A stretch of 64,000 nucleotides of DNA from Skeletonema tropicum (GCA_037178625.1 CM074137.1:248001-312000); one strand, 5' to 3'; numbered from the stretch's first letter, positions 10,487-21,926 are shown. Made by a program: numbers and translations. The notes: generated by a model from the letters alone, not told the origin.

Positions 10487-13400
10487 ATGTCCGCCATGAA
10501 TCATCAGCCGCTACACTCCCAGGTGCAAGCATCGCTGCAATGCATCACATCCTCAACCTCACAACCTCAGTCCATTCGTCAAGCTCAAGAAACTCTACTC
10601 GCTCTCGAGACTGATCACGCCGACGAATACGTAAACTGTCTCTTAACCTTGATTGGCACCACATCATCATCATCATCATCATCGGTGCTGGAAAATAATG
10701 CAGCAAGCACATTACGTCTATCAGCAATACTTTCACTCAAGGCTGCTATATCTCGTCGCTGGAAGGATCGTGGGCGTGGACGGGCTGGTCAAGACAACAA
10801 CACGAATAAATATCTGAGTGAACATGTCAAGCAGTTGGTGCGAGTGTCGATTGTAAATTTAGTCATCGCTGGTGGTGGTTGTCGGCACGACAATCACAAC
10901 AACAACAATGATGATACTATTGGCATCAGTTTCATTACAAACATCAACGAACTAACTACTCAGCAATTAGAAATTCTACAAGATCGTCAACTACAACATA
11001 ATGCAGCATCACTCCTCTCCAAGATAGGACGATTGGACCTCCCACTCAAATTCCATGAATTGATTCCTACCCTCGTTGAGACCATCCAACAATCTCAAGA
11101 GGTCATTGTATCAACAACCACCACAGCAGCGACTGCTGCTGCTGCACAAACACGAACATTATTTCAATTGGTACAATACAACGCAATGAATGCATTAGAA
11201 GCAACCTTATCCGAAATAAGTACACAGCGGTTACTGGTGGGTAAAAAGTATCGACATTCGATAGCACTGCAATATTTGGGGAGTATTGTTGAATATGGAT
11301 TTGTCCCATCGTTGAATCATCTACAGACGTCATTATTATCATTGAACAATACTACTACTGCTGTGGATGAGAATGAGAGTTTGTGGATTGTTGTACAGTA
11401 TGCGACATTGAATTCACGTGTCGTTTGCCACATGTTGAATTCATCACTGTCAAAATTAGTCGAAGATGCCACAGCGGTGATGGTGGTGGATCATGTATTG
11501 ACGTTGAGTCACAAGTTCCTTTTGGAGTGGCTTGTACGAATGATTGTCGAACAGAATAACACTACTGCATCATCCACCACCACCCCACTACTTGTCAGGG
11601 CAATGAAGGAGTTGCTTCATGTTCATTGTGACATGATTGTAGAGATACAAAGCTCTCATGCTGCATCATTTATTCGATATTTGGAACCATTTCTCAGTTT
11701 GTTTCATTCTTCTTTGATGGCCATGGTGGAGAAACGGACATGTTCGAATGGGTTTGTTGTCAGCTTTTTGACGTTTTTGGGCAATGTGGCTGGAACTGCG
11801 CAATATTCGGAGGATGTTGCTGCAGCGAACATTGTATGGGTGAATTTCTTCAATCCTCAAATGATCACTACAATGTCGCATGTGTTATTGCATCTTTTCA
11901 ACATTCAAGAAGAAGAAGAAGAAGAAGAAGAAGGTGGTGATAATGACAATGATGACACTGATAGCCATCAATGGAAAGATGATCCTGAAGCATTCTTTCA
12001 ATGGGAGTTGCAACGATCGAGTGATGAAGATGTAGGATCGGCAGCACAAAATTTGTTTCTGGCTCTCGTAGAATCAAAGTTTCCGGCTGATTACTATTCC
12101 ACGATACAGAGCGGAGAGAAGGTGTTGTTGCCGTGGTTGATTGACTTATTGGGGAATGTAGCCTCGCAGCGACTAGCGGTGGAGATAGAGGGGGGCATCT
12201 CCACAAATAATATTGATGTCGAGATTATACGGCAGGCCATGCCTTTGGTTGATGCATGTCAGTCATCAGTAACTCAACCGGGATCGATTGAAGATGCGTT
12301 TATCATGCAATGGGATGCAATTTATACAGCAGCAGGATTGGCTGGTGCAATGTTAGAGGGGGGGCATTCGGGATTTAACTTTGGATCATGGTTTGAGAAT
12401 TGTCTAGGGCCAAATTTGACACTTTTGCTGCAGCAGAGTGGATCTGTGCAGCAGCAGCATCACAGGAAGTTGCCTATTCTCCAACGACGAATTGTGTGGC
12501 TCGTGTCTTGCAATGCGCATCAGGTCAACATCTCATCGCAACTCAATCCACTTGGTATGGTTGTCACGGCTCTTTCTCGACCTGATGATGATATTTGCCT
12601 CCGTCTCACTGCAGTGCAAGCTGTGGATGCGTTACTTCCTTACTGTGAAGAAACTCCACAGCTGCTCCATTCAATTACCGAGGCATCGATCCCTGCTTTA
12701 TTTCGACTAACCAATGATTGTGACGAGGTAGAATCTCGATCATCCTGTCTTGACCTACTCTCAAATATCATTACATATGTGTCGTGTACTGGTGGATTGC
12801 TATCGACAGAACTGCTCAACAGCATTGTTGCTCCTCTGTCCACGATATGGGACAATGCTGATGGTCAAAACTTGCTATTGAGACGAAACGTATTGTCGAT
12901 AATAGCATGTGTGGCGTCATTTGTCGGCCCAGACGAAGCTGCAGCACTTTATCCGTTAGCCCTGCCCTTGATTGATGATAGCTTTGGAAGAGAAGAGAAT
13001 GTATTCCTGGTGGATGAAGCTTTGAAGATTTGGTGGGTGTTCCTCCAATTATCGAAAGGGTATGATCCATTGCTAGGCAAGTTGTACCTTCGTGCACCTG
13101 CGTTGAGCAAGGATTTGGAGCATGTCAAGTAAGTTCAATTGTGTTGGGTGATTTATTTAATTGCTTGGCCGGCTTTTCACTTCGCTAAACTTTCTCCACA
13201 TTCATATCTCATGATAATTCAGAGTATTGATGCGAATCACAGAGTACTACATCATTATTGGTAGAGAAGGTTTCCTCAATGAACACGCAACAACAATTCA
13301 AACTGTACTTTGCAACACAGTAGGAGAGGTGTCACCACTGGGTACTGCTTACGTTGGTTTAGTGCTAGAGGGTTTGCTGCGGCTATTCCCTAAAGAAGGA

Positions 13401-14057
13401 GGTAAACTGTTGGATTCTTGTGGTATAACGGACAAGTTTTTGGAAGCCTGTGCGAACAACTATTTTTGCATAGACTCATGCGACCCAGATCGAGTGATTG
13501 TTATATACATGACTGCTTTGGCACGAATTGCTTCGGCTGACGAAGACCTCCTCCAGAGCAAGCTGCCACTATCTCTGAAAGTGGGGACATTTGGACATTC
13601 TCAATTGGTGGATCTGTATGTCAAAAGATTTCAAGTAGCTGGAAATGGAGCTCATGGTTTGTTGTTTCAGACATTGTGGGCAATGCTCCTGATCTCCTTT
13701 TACCCGCCATCGCACACTATCACACTTACCACTTCTGTTCTTGAAAAGGCAAACGAGATTTTCGGTGCTTTTGTGTACTTGCTCAAGAATGTGACTGTTG
13801 ATCGATCGAATCTCCTTTCCTATGAGGTTGAATATGATGATGACGAAGAAATGATTGACAGGGATACGCGCGCCTACGACGCTTTGCTACAAGAACAAAC
13901 AGCATGCGACAAGGCACAATCTTCAGACTTCCGTCACAAACTCACAGAGAAGCTCAATGGTCTTGGTGTTGCGCTGGGTAATGATGAGTACGGCCGATTT
14001 TTGAGTACGCTCGATAGTGCTATGCTACAGCAATTACAAGAAAGCCTTGCCAATTGA
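10487..14057 (+). CDS. Importin-11-like karyopherin (importin-beta family)
   Basis: Two exons, 10487-13128 and 13223-14057, are joined across a 94-bp GT-AG intron (GTAAGT donor, phase 2). They give 1,158 residues, a normal length for importin-beta family receptors. The N-terminus shows the importin-beta pattern: a tandem helical segment, then LRLSAILSLKAAISRRW, the usual Ran-binding N-terminal region. LQHNAASLLSKIGRLDLP, about 175 residues in, resembles importin-11/Kap120. The remainder is consistent with HEAT repeats. An acidic run (seven Glu, then GGDNDNDD) near residue 475 comes from a GAA microsatellite. The predicted role is Ran-dependent nuclear import. The start is the first ATG, 40 bp after the foldback insertion. 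The 3' end converges on the next gene with a 23-bp gap. Confidence 0.85.
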
Positions 14058-14080
14058 CGTTTGATGATTTATTTAGATGT

Positions 14081-14950
14081 TTAGATTATCATGTTCGCCT
14101 CTTGTGACTCTGGGGAAAGGGAGACCTCAACTGATCGATGTCCTCCTCGTTTTTGGCAAAAGTATTCTCCCATTTTTCTCAGCCCTCTCATTATCAATGA
14201 GCGGAACTGCATCATCGCTGTGAGCATTGCCATGAAAATATAACCTGAACCCAAAGATGAACCCGAAATATGCATTTGTCTCCATACTGCAGCCGGATAT
14301 GCTATTGACGCTCCAATCAGGAGGCACGAAATGAATTCTCTCGAAAACGAAACGACTTTTTGGGGTGTCGCCGATTGCTTGCATTGTTGTGACAAGCAAC
14401 TTGAAACAGCTAGAACGAGGAAGGAAATCAATGCCAAAGTGCTTGCTATCAAAAGTATCATGATCACAATCATTCCTGCATATGCAAATACTCGAACTTG
14501 ACTTTTGTCACGCATGTTATCATCGTCCCCAACGACGGTGGCCAATCCTTGTGACAACGAGTTCAATGTGACTATGATGAAGTTTTCTCCCTCCATTGGG
14601 TAAGGATCTTGCATGGCAGGGTCGCTATTTCCGGCATTTTGTATTTCAGCCATCTTTCCTTCAATCATTATCTTTTGCTCTCCGCAAATTCCACCAAGAC
14701 ATTGAAATAAATTCACGTCCAACGACAGCTCTTCCGCCCCGACTTCGATTGATCCATTGTTCGCATTCAACTCCAGCTTTTGTACATGGTATTGCAAGTG
14801 AGCAAATGGAAGAAAATAAACGGCTGTAATGATTATGAATGGGAAGAGTAGATTCAAAAGGGCGAAGTTGAACTCCATGCGCTTTCTCAACATTATTTCC
14901 TCGAGGTTGCTTTCCTGCTGCTGCTGTATTTCGGTTTCGGTCATCTTCAT
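14081..14950 (-). CDS. Multi-pass membrane protein, unknown function
   Basis: 289 residues. A Gln/Glu-rich cytosolic-looking N-terminus is followed by a membrane segment (about 28-50). A loop of about 100 residues has a CLGGIC cysteine pair. Three more hydrophobic segments lie at about 155-180, 205-225 and 235-255, and the tail is basic and polar. The loop between segments 1 and 2 could be luminal. I do not recognise the family. An alternative ATG lies two codons downstream. It converges on the importin gene. Confidence 0.65.
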   Translation of the reverse strand: MKMTETEIQQQQESNLEEIMLRKRMEFNFALLNLLFPFIIITAVYFLPFAHLQYHVQKLELNANNGSIEVGAEELSLDVNLFQCLGGICGEQKIMIEGKMAEIQNAGNSDPAMQDPYPMEGENFIIVTLNSLSQGLATVVGDDDNMRDKSQVRVFAYAGMIVIMILLIASTLALISFLVLAVSSCLSQQCKQSATPQKVVSFSREFISCLLIGASIAYPAAVWRQMHISGSSLGSGYIFMAMLTAMMQFRSLIMRGLRKMGEYFCQKRGGHRSVEVSLSPESQEANMII

Positions 14951-15911
14951 AGAATGCTAACGTACACGTACGCAGTGTTGTAGCGAAGCTCCTTGCCATA
15001 AACTGCAACAACAATAAGTTCAAGTGCGATATCTTTACGAGAGGACAGGAATAATAAATTAAGTGGATCCAAGTTATTTTAAAATTTTATACATCGTACC
15101 ATATACATATGGTATCCGGCATGAACGTAACATCGCAAGCTTTACTATCCTCTACATCGAACATATTGGATTGCAGAGGCTCTTGATATAACAGGCACTG
15201 ACTAAGCATTGTTACGAGAGAGTCCAGGTGAAAATGGTCACGATTTCATGACAGAGTGGAAGTGGATCCTCGGGCCTTAAGCAAATGGCTTTGGTTTACC
15301 TATTTATAGGTGCGATCATTTTGATTTGCTTCCAGATGACGTCCCAAAGAGAACAACAATCCCAATCTCGCATCGGCATCAAATTCAAATAATGTGAATG
15401 TGGACAGTAAAAGTAGTTGCTCTTCGTTGCATGCTATAATTATACTTACATACTCTCTCTCTCTAGAGGAGTAATTGAAATTGTCATCATAAAAGTTTGC
15501 ACGCACGAGAAAGCACACAAAACCTTCTCCCATGTCATGGACACATAAAAATTTGTTCAGTGATCGAACTAATTCCAACGTTGAGAGGTGTTGATCGGGT
15601 GTTTATCGCAGAAAGCGATCTGATCCCAAGCCGATGAAGAACTGTTGTTGTTCTTTGAGAGTTTACTAAGGGGGCTGGACACTGCTACTTTTACAATCAG
15701 CAGCTCGGGTGTGTTGGCACGTCATGTTGACATGATGTGGCACGCCATCACCCTTCTTTCAGGACAATGGTGTTTTTGATTGCTCTCCCGCCCGCCCACG
15801 CGCGCCTCCTTCCATTTTCAGTTCGGCATCTACTTAATTATCGAAAGTTACTCAACCATCTCTTCTTGCCACCCTATCAAACAAGCAAGTAATCCAACAA
15901 GTTTGTAAGTT
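14951..15911. other. Intergenic region with a duplicated relic
   Basis: Apart from the gene relic at 15234-15345 this stretch holds no convincing gene. From about 15912 the DNA resembles the sequence upstream of the paralogue at 19415 (shared agtagccgtttcccgtt at about 15924 and 19272), showing that the duplication includes the promoter side. Confidence 0.5.
15234..15345 (+). pseudogene. Decayed 5' fragment of the 17194 gene
   Basis: The sequence from about 15212 aligns with the start of the gene at 17194: both read MVTIS followed by a KQMALVYL membrane segment. Here the sixth codon is TGA where the intact gene has CGA (Arg), and similarity fades after about 35 codons. It is a dead duplicate of the 5' end only. 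Confidence 0.75.
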
Positions 15912-16040
15912 GTGTTGCACAGAAGTAGCCGTTTCCCGTTTCTGTCGTCCAATTCAAGTTCAATCCCAGCTCCAAACGAATCTACAGATCTATCTCTCTT
16001 TAGTACTGCATACTTACAACCTACTTCTATCGTGGCCAAC

Positions 16041-16982
16041 ATGAAGATGAAGAGTAGCAATGGATGCTTCAACACAGTCATCTTCAACGATGAAGAGATT
16101 GAACATCGACAAAACAAGACGTCTACTCCTTTGGAATGCTGCTTTGCTTTGCCAGAGTGTTTTTCACCCGACGACGTTAATGCGGGTGATCTTTCACCCG
16201 ACGACGTCGATCACTTGCTCCCGACGACGGCTGCAGAGCAGCAACAGCAAGAGAAAGGTGTAGACGTTCATCTCGTAGAGGAAAGCAGAGGTGTATTCGA
16301 CTTTCCTGTCGACTTCAATAGAGCTTTTGGTTTGACGGAAAACGATGAAGCACAAGGTAGTATGGATCAAACAACAACTCCTCCCAAAGCCAAAGTTGTT
16401 TCGCCATACAAGTTGAATAGGAGTAAATCATCGCCCACGAGTGTTATTTCCCCTAGCGTCTATGATACTCCTACGAAGCTGGAGCAGCGACATCGTGCAA
16501 TGTGTCGGTCAAGAATGACTAGTCGAGCGATGGGATCATACAATAAAAGTGACCCATATGATAAGATCCTGAACGATAATGATCATTCCAATCACGACGC
16601 TGGTTCAGTTTCCAAAAGGCCTAGTTTCCTCACTCCTAAGCCCAAGGGGATCCTACGAAACAAACAAGATAATGCTCTCGACAGATATCTCAAGCCGAAA
16701 GTGCTCAAGAGGAGCAGAAGTGAAGGACACAGCGTACAATTCCGGACCAACTGGATTTATTACGTTGAAAACGAGAAGGTAAACACAACTGTAATGCAAA
16801 CACCGTCTGATCTTCAACTCTTGGGAAAGGTCTGTAACAAGAAAGATAGCAGGATGAAGAAGGGACTACAATGTCCAGAGCTGGGCCCTACTTCTCCAGC
16901 CCAACCACAGAGGAGTACAATACAGAAAACCGATTGGTGGTGGTGGTGGACAAGCTTTCCTTTCTGCCTCTGTTCTCTCTAG
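16041..16982 (+). CDS. Diatom-type protein with PP1-docking-like motifs, paralogue A1
   Basis: From the ATG at 16041 (context ccaacATGAAG, the same as in A2) the product has 313 residues. It shares with the 19415 gene the blocks GCFNTVIFNDEEIEHRQNK, TPLECCFALPE.FSPDD, FDFPVDF.RAFGLTEN, SRM.SRAMG and PKPKGILRNKQDNALD. The last is followed by SEGHSVQF, a KGILK/RVxF-like pair of the kind used to dock protein phosphatase 1 (inference). It lacks a module of about 125 residues present in A2, and its C-terminus ends in a different Trp-rich tail, probably after a shift of frame. The protein looks largely disordered. Function unknown. Confidence 0.7.
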   Translation: MKMKSSNGCFNTVIFNDEEIEHRQNKTSTPLECCFALPECFSPDDVNAGDLSPDDVDHLLPTTAAEQQQQEKGVDVHLVEESRGVFDFPVDFNRAFGLTENDEAQGSMDQTTTPPKAKVVSPYKLNRSKSSPTSVISPSVYDTPTKLEQRHRAMCRSRMTSRAMGSYNKSDPYDKILNDNDHSNHDAGSVSKRPSFLTPKPKGILRNKQDNALDRYLKPKVLKRSRSEGHSVQFRTNWIYYVENEKVNTTVMQTPSDLQLLGKVCNKKDSRMKKGLQCPELGPTSPAQPQRSTIQKTDWWWWWTSFPFCLCSL

Positions 16983-17193
16983 AGAAAGTGGAAGAGCTAT
17001 TTACGATAGTTGTCTTTAGCTTCTTTTGAACAGTAGCAATATTAAAAATTTTAATTTTATACGATCTACTGTCGACTTCTACATTCGTTCATTCGATTTC
17101 GAGTGCTTTCGACACTTCGATAGAATTTCCGTAAACAAATAGCTTTGGCTTAAGTGTGCCACCTACATTGTTGAGAGTGTTCAGGTAGTGAAG

Positions 17194-17991
17194 ATGGTAA
17201 CTATTTCACGACAAAGAAGTGGATCCACGGGCCGTAAGCAAATGGCTTTGGTTTACCTATTGATAGGTACGATCATTCTGTTTTCCTTCAATGCTTTCAC
17301 CGTGCCTGATGACAATCTTCAGAACAATAAGTTGAGGGGGGTTCCAAAGCGAAATTTGGATGAAGTTGGTAGCATTGAATTGGATGTCGACAATGCCATT
17401 CTCGCAGCGGCAGCTGCAAATTCAAATGACGGACAGCTCACTACTACCGCCGCATTGGAGGTCAATTACAATAATAAAATCGACGCTGAGGAAAGTAGCA
17501 TTGCAACAACAAGCAGTAGCCCTACAGAAGCGAACATGGCCACCACCACTGCAGCAACAGTAGCTGCAGCAACTACTACAATTACAACAGCTACCACCAT
17601 CCCTATTCGCGATATGATTCACAAGCGAAGTCAAGAAGTGAAGCAACTCCTATTGGACCAATTTTCAGGCAGCAGCAATTCTCCACCCAACCCCCGTTAT
17701 CATCAATCGCTACACACGAAAAAGAAGATAGCTCCGAATACTTCATGTTCTCAGGATGATGCATTCGTTGGAATCCCAATCGATAACGGTAAGCAGCATC
17801 ATCCTTGGGTACCAAACTCTCCTGGAGGATACCCTCGTGAGGCTCTCATTAAATGGGAGAACGCTTTCAATGCAGCAATGAAACGAATCCGTGAAGAGGC
17901 ATCTGGTGGCGATGTGTTGCGTGAGTTTGCCGAGGCAGAAGTGAAGCAGTTGCGTAAATTGCGCCATTCACTGTTTTGCAAGAGAGAATGA
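17194..17991 (+). CDS. Type II membrane protein with Thr/Ala-rich stalk
   Basis: 265 residues from the ATG at 17194, the same start as in the relic at 15234. A short basic cytosolic N-terminus precedes one membrane segment (about 17-36), so a signal-anchor topology is likely. A low-complexity Ala/Thr/Ser stalk (about 75-135) leads to a C-terminal domain with WVPNSPGGYP and a charged helix ending LRKLRHSLFCKRE. The layout is that of a Golgi or surface type II protein, but no catalytic motif is seen and I do not recognise the family. It lies between the two A paralogues. Confidence 0.65.
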   Translation: MVTISRQRSGSTGRKQMALVYLLIGTIILFSFNAFTVPDDNLQNNKLRGVPKRNLDEVGSIELDVDNAILAAAAANSNDGQLTTTAALEVNYNNKIDAEESSIATTSSSPTEANMATTTAATVAAATTTITTATTIPIRDMIHKRSQEVKQLLLDQFSGSSNSPPNPRYHQSLHTKKKIAPNTSCSQDDAFVGIPIDNGKQHHPWVPNSPGGYPREALIKWENAFNAAMKRIREEASGGDVLREFAEAEVKQLRKLRHSLFCKRE

Positions 17992-18075
17992 TAGAATGAG
18001 TGGACATGATGTTTACCGTTTGTAGTGTGCAATTGGATAGTATTTCTCTTACCCGTGGATGTATAACTGATAGCG

Positions 18076-18949
18076 CTAGCTGCTAGAGTAAGAAGTAATT
18101 AGATTCCAGGTGCCGTTCCTCTTCAGTGTTGCTGCCTTGTCCCTCTGAGGACTCTTAGTAGCATCCACAGCAGCCTGGTCGCCACGAAGAGCTGCCGCAA
18201 AATCTTCTTTGGTAATCATTCCCTCTCTAAAATACAACCTAAGAGAGACTAGTGAAGCATCACATCCAAGATTAGCGGCTATGATCCAATGCCTCACCGC
18301 TCTCTCGTGCATGCCACGTCCACTCTCGTATTGGCCAAGATTGTGCCTTGCAAAAGGATCGCCACCAATTGCAGCCTGTTCCCAATGGTATATCATCTTC
18401 TTTTCATCCTTCTCAACACCTTGCTGCCCTGATTGATACAAAAGTGCTAAAATGTAATGAGCACCAATATTGCCCAATGCAGCTGCCTTTGATGGGAAAA
18501 CGAAAGCGCTCCTGTAATTCCCCTCACTGACGCACATGCCACCCATTTGGCACAAAGTATCCGGGTCATTCGCCTTCACTCTTTTCATCAAATGATTCAT
18601 GCGATCTTCAGGGCCTTTGGCACGAGACTACGACAGAATGCACACTTCTGTTCGAGGTTGGTTGCTCTCCAACTCGCGCATCTGATTAGTATAAACTTAC
18701 AACCGTCACAAACCAATTTGCTGCAACATTCCATCATATGGTAGACTGTTCTCGACCAATCGGCAACGGCAGGCAACAGATTGAACAATCGTCATAGCTT
18801 TCTTTCGGGTTGTTTGAATAGTAGCTCGTCACGTACTTCAGCCGCGAGATGACAAGCGGTGCATAATGTATAATGTCTTCAACTTCAATTGAATGAACCT
18901 CATCGTTTCCAGCGATGCCGATGCCACACGAAGAACAACTTCTTAGCAT
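18076..18949 (-). pseudogene. MYND/RING/Sel1 family gene, decayed (member 1)
   Basis: Reading downward from 18949, a remnant CSSCG is followed by sequence that has lost the MYND cysteines, then CSICCLPLPIG and the RING-like ECCSKLVCDGC and CAFCRSLVPK. The frame then closes near 18600. The Sel1-repeat part (18600-18076) continues in another frame with AAALGNIGAHYILALLYQSG, AAIGGDPFARHNLG and the family ending MITKEDFAAALRGDQAA. Comparison with the member at 29053 shows MYND decay plus at least one frame break. Family role is inferred as protein scaffolding or ubiquitin-related. Confidence 0.75.
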
Positions 18950-19414
18950 CTTATCATGTTCCTCTTCTACAGCTTATATGTAACAGATAATATCCTAACT
19001 CGTACTCTCCCGTACTTATGAAGGGCCAGTGCATACAAGCAAGGGCCGGTTAGTTTATTACAGGATGACATCACTACTTCTTCTCTTGATTGACATTATC
19101 ATCTTCAATTTTTCATGAAAGCTTGAATGACCGCGCTGCGAACCAGAAGCGACACAAGAAACGAAAAAATAACCACAAGCTTGATTGACTTTCTTCCATC
19201 AAATGACGCGTTGGACCATGAAGAATGAGGAAACGACCGCACACAAGACCAAAGTTGGTGTTCGTTCAGAAAGTAGCCGTTTCCCGTTCCTGTCGGCCGT
19301 TTCAAATTCATATCTACTAACTGTTACACATAATTATTTATCATAATTACGTACTTGATCTTGATCTCTCTGGCGAGGACATCTACCTATCTTACAATAC
19401 CTATCATTACCAAC
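18950..19414. other. Intergenic and 5' region of paralogue A2
   Basis: No gene seen. About 19268-19300 is the conserved upstream block shared with the region before A1. Confidence 0.5.
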
Positions 19415-20818
19415 ATGAAGAGTGGCAGCGGATGCTTCAACACAGTCATCTTCAACGATGGGGAGATTGTGCACCGACAAAACAAGATGTCTACTCCTTT
19501 GGAATGCTGCTTCGCTTTGCCAGAGTATTTTTCACCTGACGATTTCGATGACGCGCTCCCGACAGCGGCTGTAGATGCAGAGCAGCAGCAACAGCAAGAC
19601 AATCAAGTCGAAGAAGAGGAAAGCAAATCCGCATTTGACTTTCCTGTCGACTTTTGTAGAGCTTTTGGTTTGACGGAAAACGGCGGCGCAGGTACGGATG
19701 ATCAAACAAGAACTCCTCCCAAAGCATCATACAAGAAGATGCATAATAATTCTTCGCCCACAAGTGTTATTCCAAGCGTTCATGATTATGATGATGATGA
19801 TGCTACAAAACAGCAGCAGCAGCAACATCGTGCAATTCGGTCAAGAATGAATAGTCGCGCCATGGGTCTGACTTTGAATTCATTCAGTGGCACGGCCAAC
19901 CGAAAGTCAATCTCCTCCGATGGATATTGCATCGGTGATGAATCCAAACTAAATGATTCAATTTCGATCGAGGTCTCCTACGAGGACGCTGCACTTGCAG
20001 CCAAGTCACTCGAGGTGGGAGATGCTGCCTTCATCTTGAGATGGGATAGTAAATGGACTTATGCCATTGTAATTCATAAAGCCGTCGTACTGGATGGCAT
20101 GGTAGGTCAAAGCGCCTTGAGATTTGAGGTGGGAGCGGATGGTAGTCAGAAGACATTCATGGAGGCGCAATGGGGAAAATATGTTCGTGTGATCAAAACT
20201 ACAAATAGCACTGTACCTTTGAATGAGCAGAATCTATCATACAATGAAAGTGGCCCATACGATGAGATCGAGAACGGTAATGATCATTCCAATCACGACG
20301 CTGGTTCAGTTTTCAAAACATCTAGAAGTAGTGTCAGTCCTAAGCCCAAGGGGATTCTACGGAACAAACAAGATAATGCTCTCGACAAATATCACAAGTC
20401 AAAAGTACTCGAGAGGAGCAGAAGTGAAGGACATAGAATACAATTCCGAACCATCTCGATTGATGACGCTGAAACTGAAACTGCTACAGAGCAATCGCCG
20501 TCGCATCTTCAACTCTTGGCAAAGGTCTGTCACAAGAAAGATAGCAGGATGAAGAAGGCACTACAATCACGGCTACAATGTCCAGATGAGTCCCCTACCT
20601 CTCCACCCCCACAGACTACATCAACTGAATCGATAATTTGTGTGGATGAGAGCTGCGATATTGGACAGCTACTCTCCAATCTCTCTCAACCACTCTTCTC
20701 ATGGCAATTCTCGAATGTTGATGAAGAAGACATAGTTGAGTCTCTCACGATTGAATGTGAGCTGCAGGATGATGAGAAGTTTCATGAGGTCCACATACTT
20801 GCAGGTGTGTTGATGTGA
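19415..20818 (+). CDS. Diatom-type protein with PP1-docking-like motifs, paralogue A2
   Basis: 467 residues from the ATG at 19415. It has all blocks shared with A1 plus an inserted module (about residues 150-275) that looks folded: SISIEVSYEDAALAAKSLEV, GDAAFILRWDSKWTYAIVIH, FEVGADGSQKTFMEAQWGKY. PKPKGILRNKQDNALD and SEGHRIQF follow, a KGILK/RVxF-like combination suggestive of PP1 docking (inference). The C-terminal 80 residues are acidic, with hydrophobic SQPLFSWQFSN. A1 and A2 form a local duplicate pair 3.4 kb apart. Polyglutamine and polyaspartate runs come from microsatellites. Confidence 0.75.
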   Translation: MKSGSGCFNTVIFNDGEIVHRQNKMSTPLECCFALPEYFSPDDFDDALPTAAVDAEQQQQQDNQVEEEESKSAFDFPVDFCRAFGLTENGGAGTDDQTRTPPKASYKKMHNNSSPTSVIPSVHDYDDDDATKQQQQQHRAIRSRMNSRAMGLTLNSFSGTANRKSISSDGYCIGDESKLNDSISIEVSYEDAALAAKSLEVGDAAFILRWDSKWTYAIVIHKAVVLDGMVGQSALRFEVGADGSQKTFMEAQWGKYVRVIKTTNSTVPLNEQNLSYNESGPYDEIENGNDHSNHDAGSVFKTSRSSVSPKPKGILRNKQDNALDKYHKSKVLERSRSEGHRIQFRTISIDDAETETATEQSPSHLQLLAKVCHKKDSRMKKALQSRLQCPDESPTSPPPQTTSTESIICVDESCDIGQLLSNLSQPLFSWQFSNVDEEDIVESLTIECELQDDEKFHEVHILAGVLM

Positions 20819-21926
20819 AGGCATACTTACCCTCTTTTTGTGTTCGTGTAGAATTTATATTTATTCAATTTGCTTTTGACGGGAGCCTATTTGTACAAAT
20901 CTGGCACTGTCAAAGAGATCTAATTTGTAAAGAACGTATTATCACAACCACAACTACTCTGATACTTATTTTATGCATCAAATCCGCTTGCGTTAGCGTT
21001 AGCTGATGGTACTGGTAGAGAAGAATTAGATGTCGTCCCGATGCAGACGTTCAAGTTAGACATGAAGGAACACATTCGATTTTTCTCCAGACTTGGAGTG
21101 AATAGCTGAACAACTAAAACTCTGTGATGAGAGTGATTAAACAATGCCAATGTGAATTCACGGGCAGGAGTGAGTTTTCATGCAATCTTCATCCCCACAA
21201 TGATCTCAGTGGGGTCAAGTCTTGCATTGGTAGATCTTGTCATAAGTGTCGCCTGTAGAAGTAACAGATATCTTGATCTTGTCGCCTTCTTCGTATTCAG
21301 AAGCCTCGTCATATTATTGAGGACATCCATGGACGTCTGCAGGATTGTAAGTGGGAGTTCCTGTCGGATCGATAGTGCTAGTGCCGGTGCAACCTCCCAT
21401 GTAGGTCCAGGCTTCTGGCCAGCACACAGTATTTGAAGGAGAGTACGCTTCTTTCTTGCAATTTCAAGAGTGCTGCTTAGACGAAACATATATTTAAACT
21501 GGATACAAGCTCATCCTGAGATGCTAATGTGTTTGGAAAAACGATAAGCAGGCTAAGGCTAACACTAATACAATTCCAATTCTCAGAAGAAGGCTCACTG
21601 GTTCAAGAGCGAAGGTAGACATACCAAAGGTTTTATTTCTATGGTTGCTTGTGTGAAATACTATACTCCTCTATTTGACTTAGACTTATAAATAGGTTCG
21701 TGGTTGTGCAGGTTAGGCTATTGACCAGGTTAGCTGAATTCAGTAAAAGAGATGACTGTGTATTGCTATTCTAAAACAATATTATTCACGATATTACTAC
21801 TATTTGTCTTCATGGTTGTTGACGACGTGGATTGCTGGCCACGAACGACTTTTGATTACATAAAGAGGTCATTACATATTATTATGCCAGTACCTACTGT
21901 ACCAGGCAGCTATTTTTCTTTCACTT
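20819..21926. other. Intergenic region
   Basis: Contains the relic described at 21225-21430 and an AT-rich stretch. A 63-codon frame at 21752-21943 (+) begins with a hydrophobic, signal-like segment but overlaps the end of the opposite gene and has no further support. Confidence 0.4.
21225..21430 (-). pseudogene. Relic of a Cys/Trp repeat (chitin-binding-like) domain
   Basis: One continuous minus-strand frame reads CWPEAWTYMGGCTGTSTIDP, then HGCPQ, a TAA stop, then YDEASEYEEGDKIKISV and IYQCK. This resembles the small Cys/Trp modules found in secreted diatom proteins, where a YxxGD...V..YxC unit repeats. The in-frame TAA and the absence of flanking modules mark it as a dead fragment. The match is from memory of the pattern and is moderately sure. 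Confidence 0.5.
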
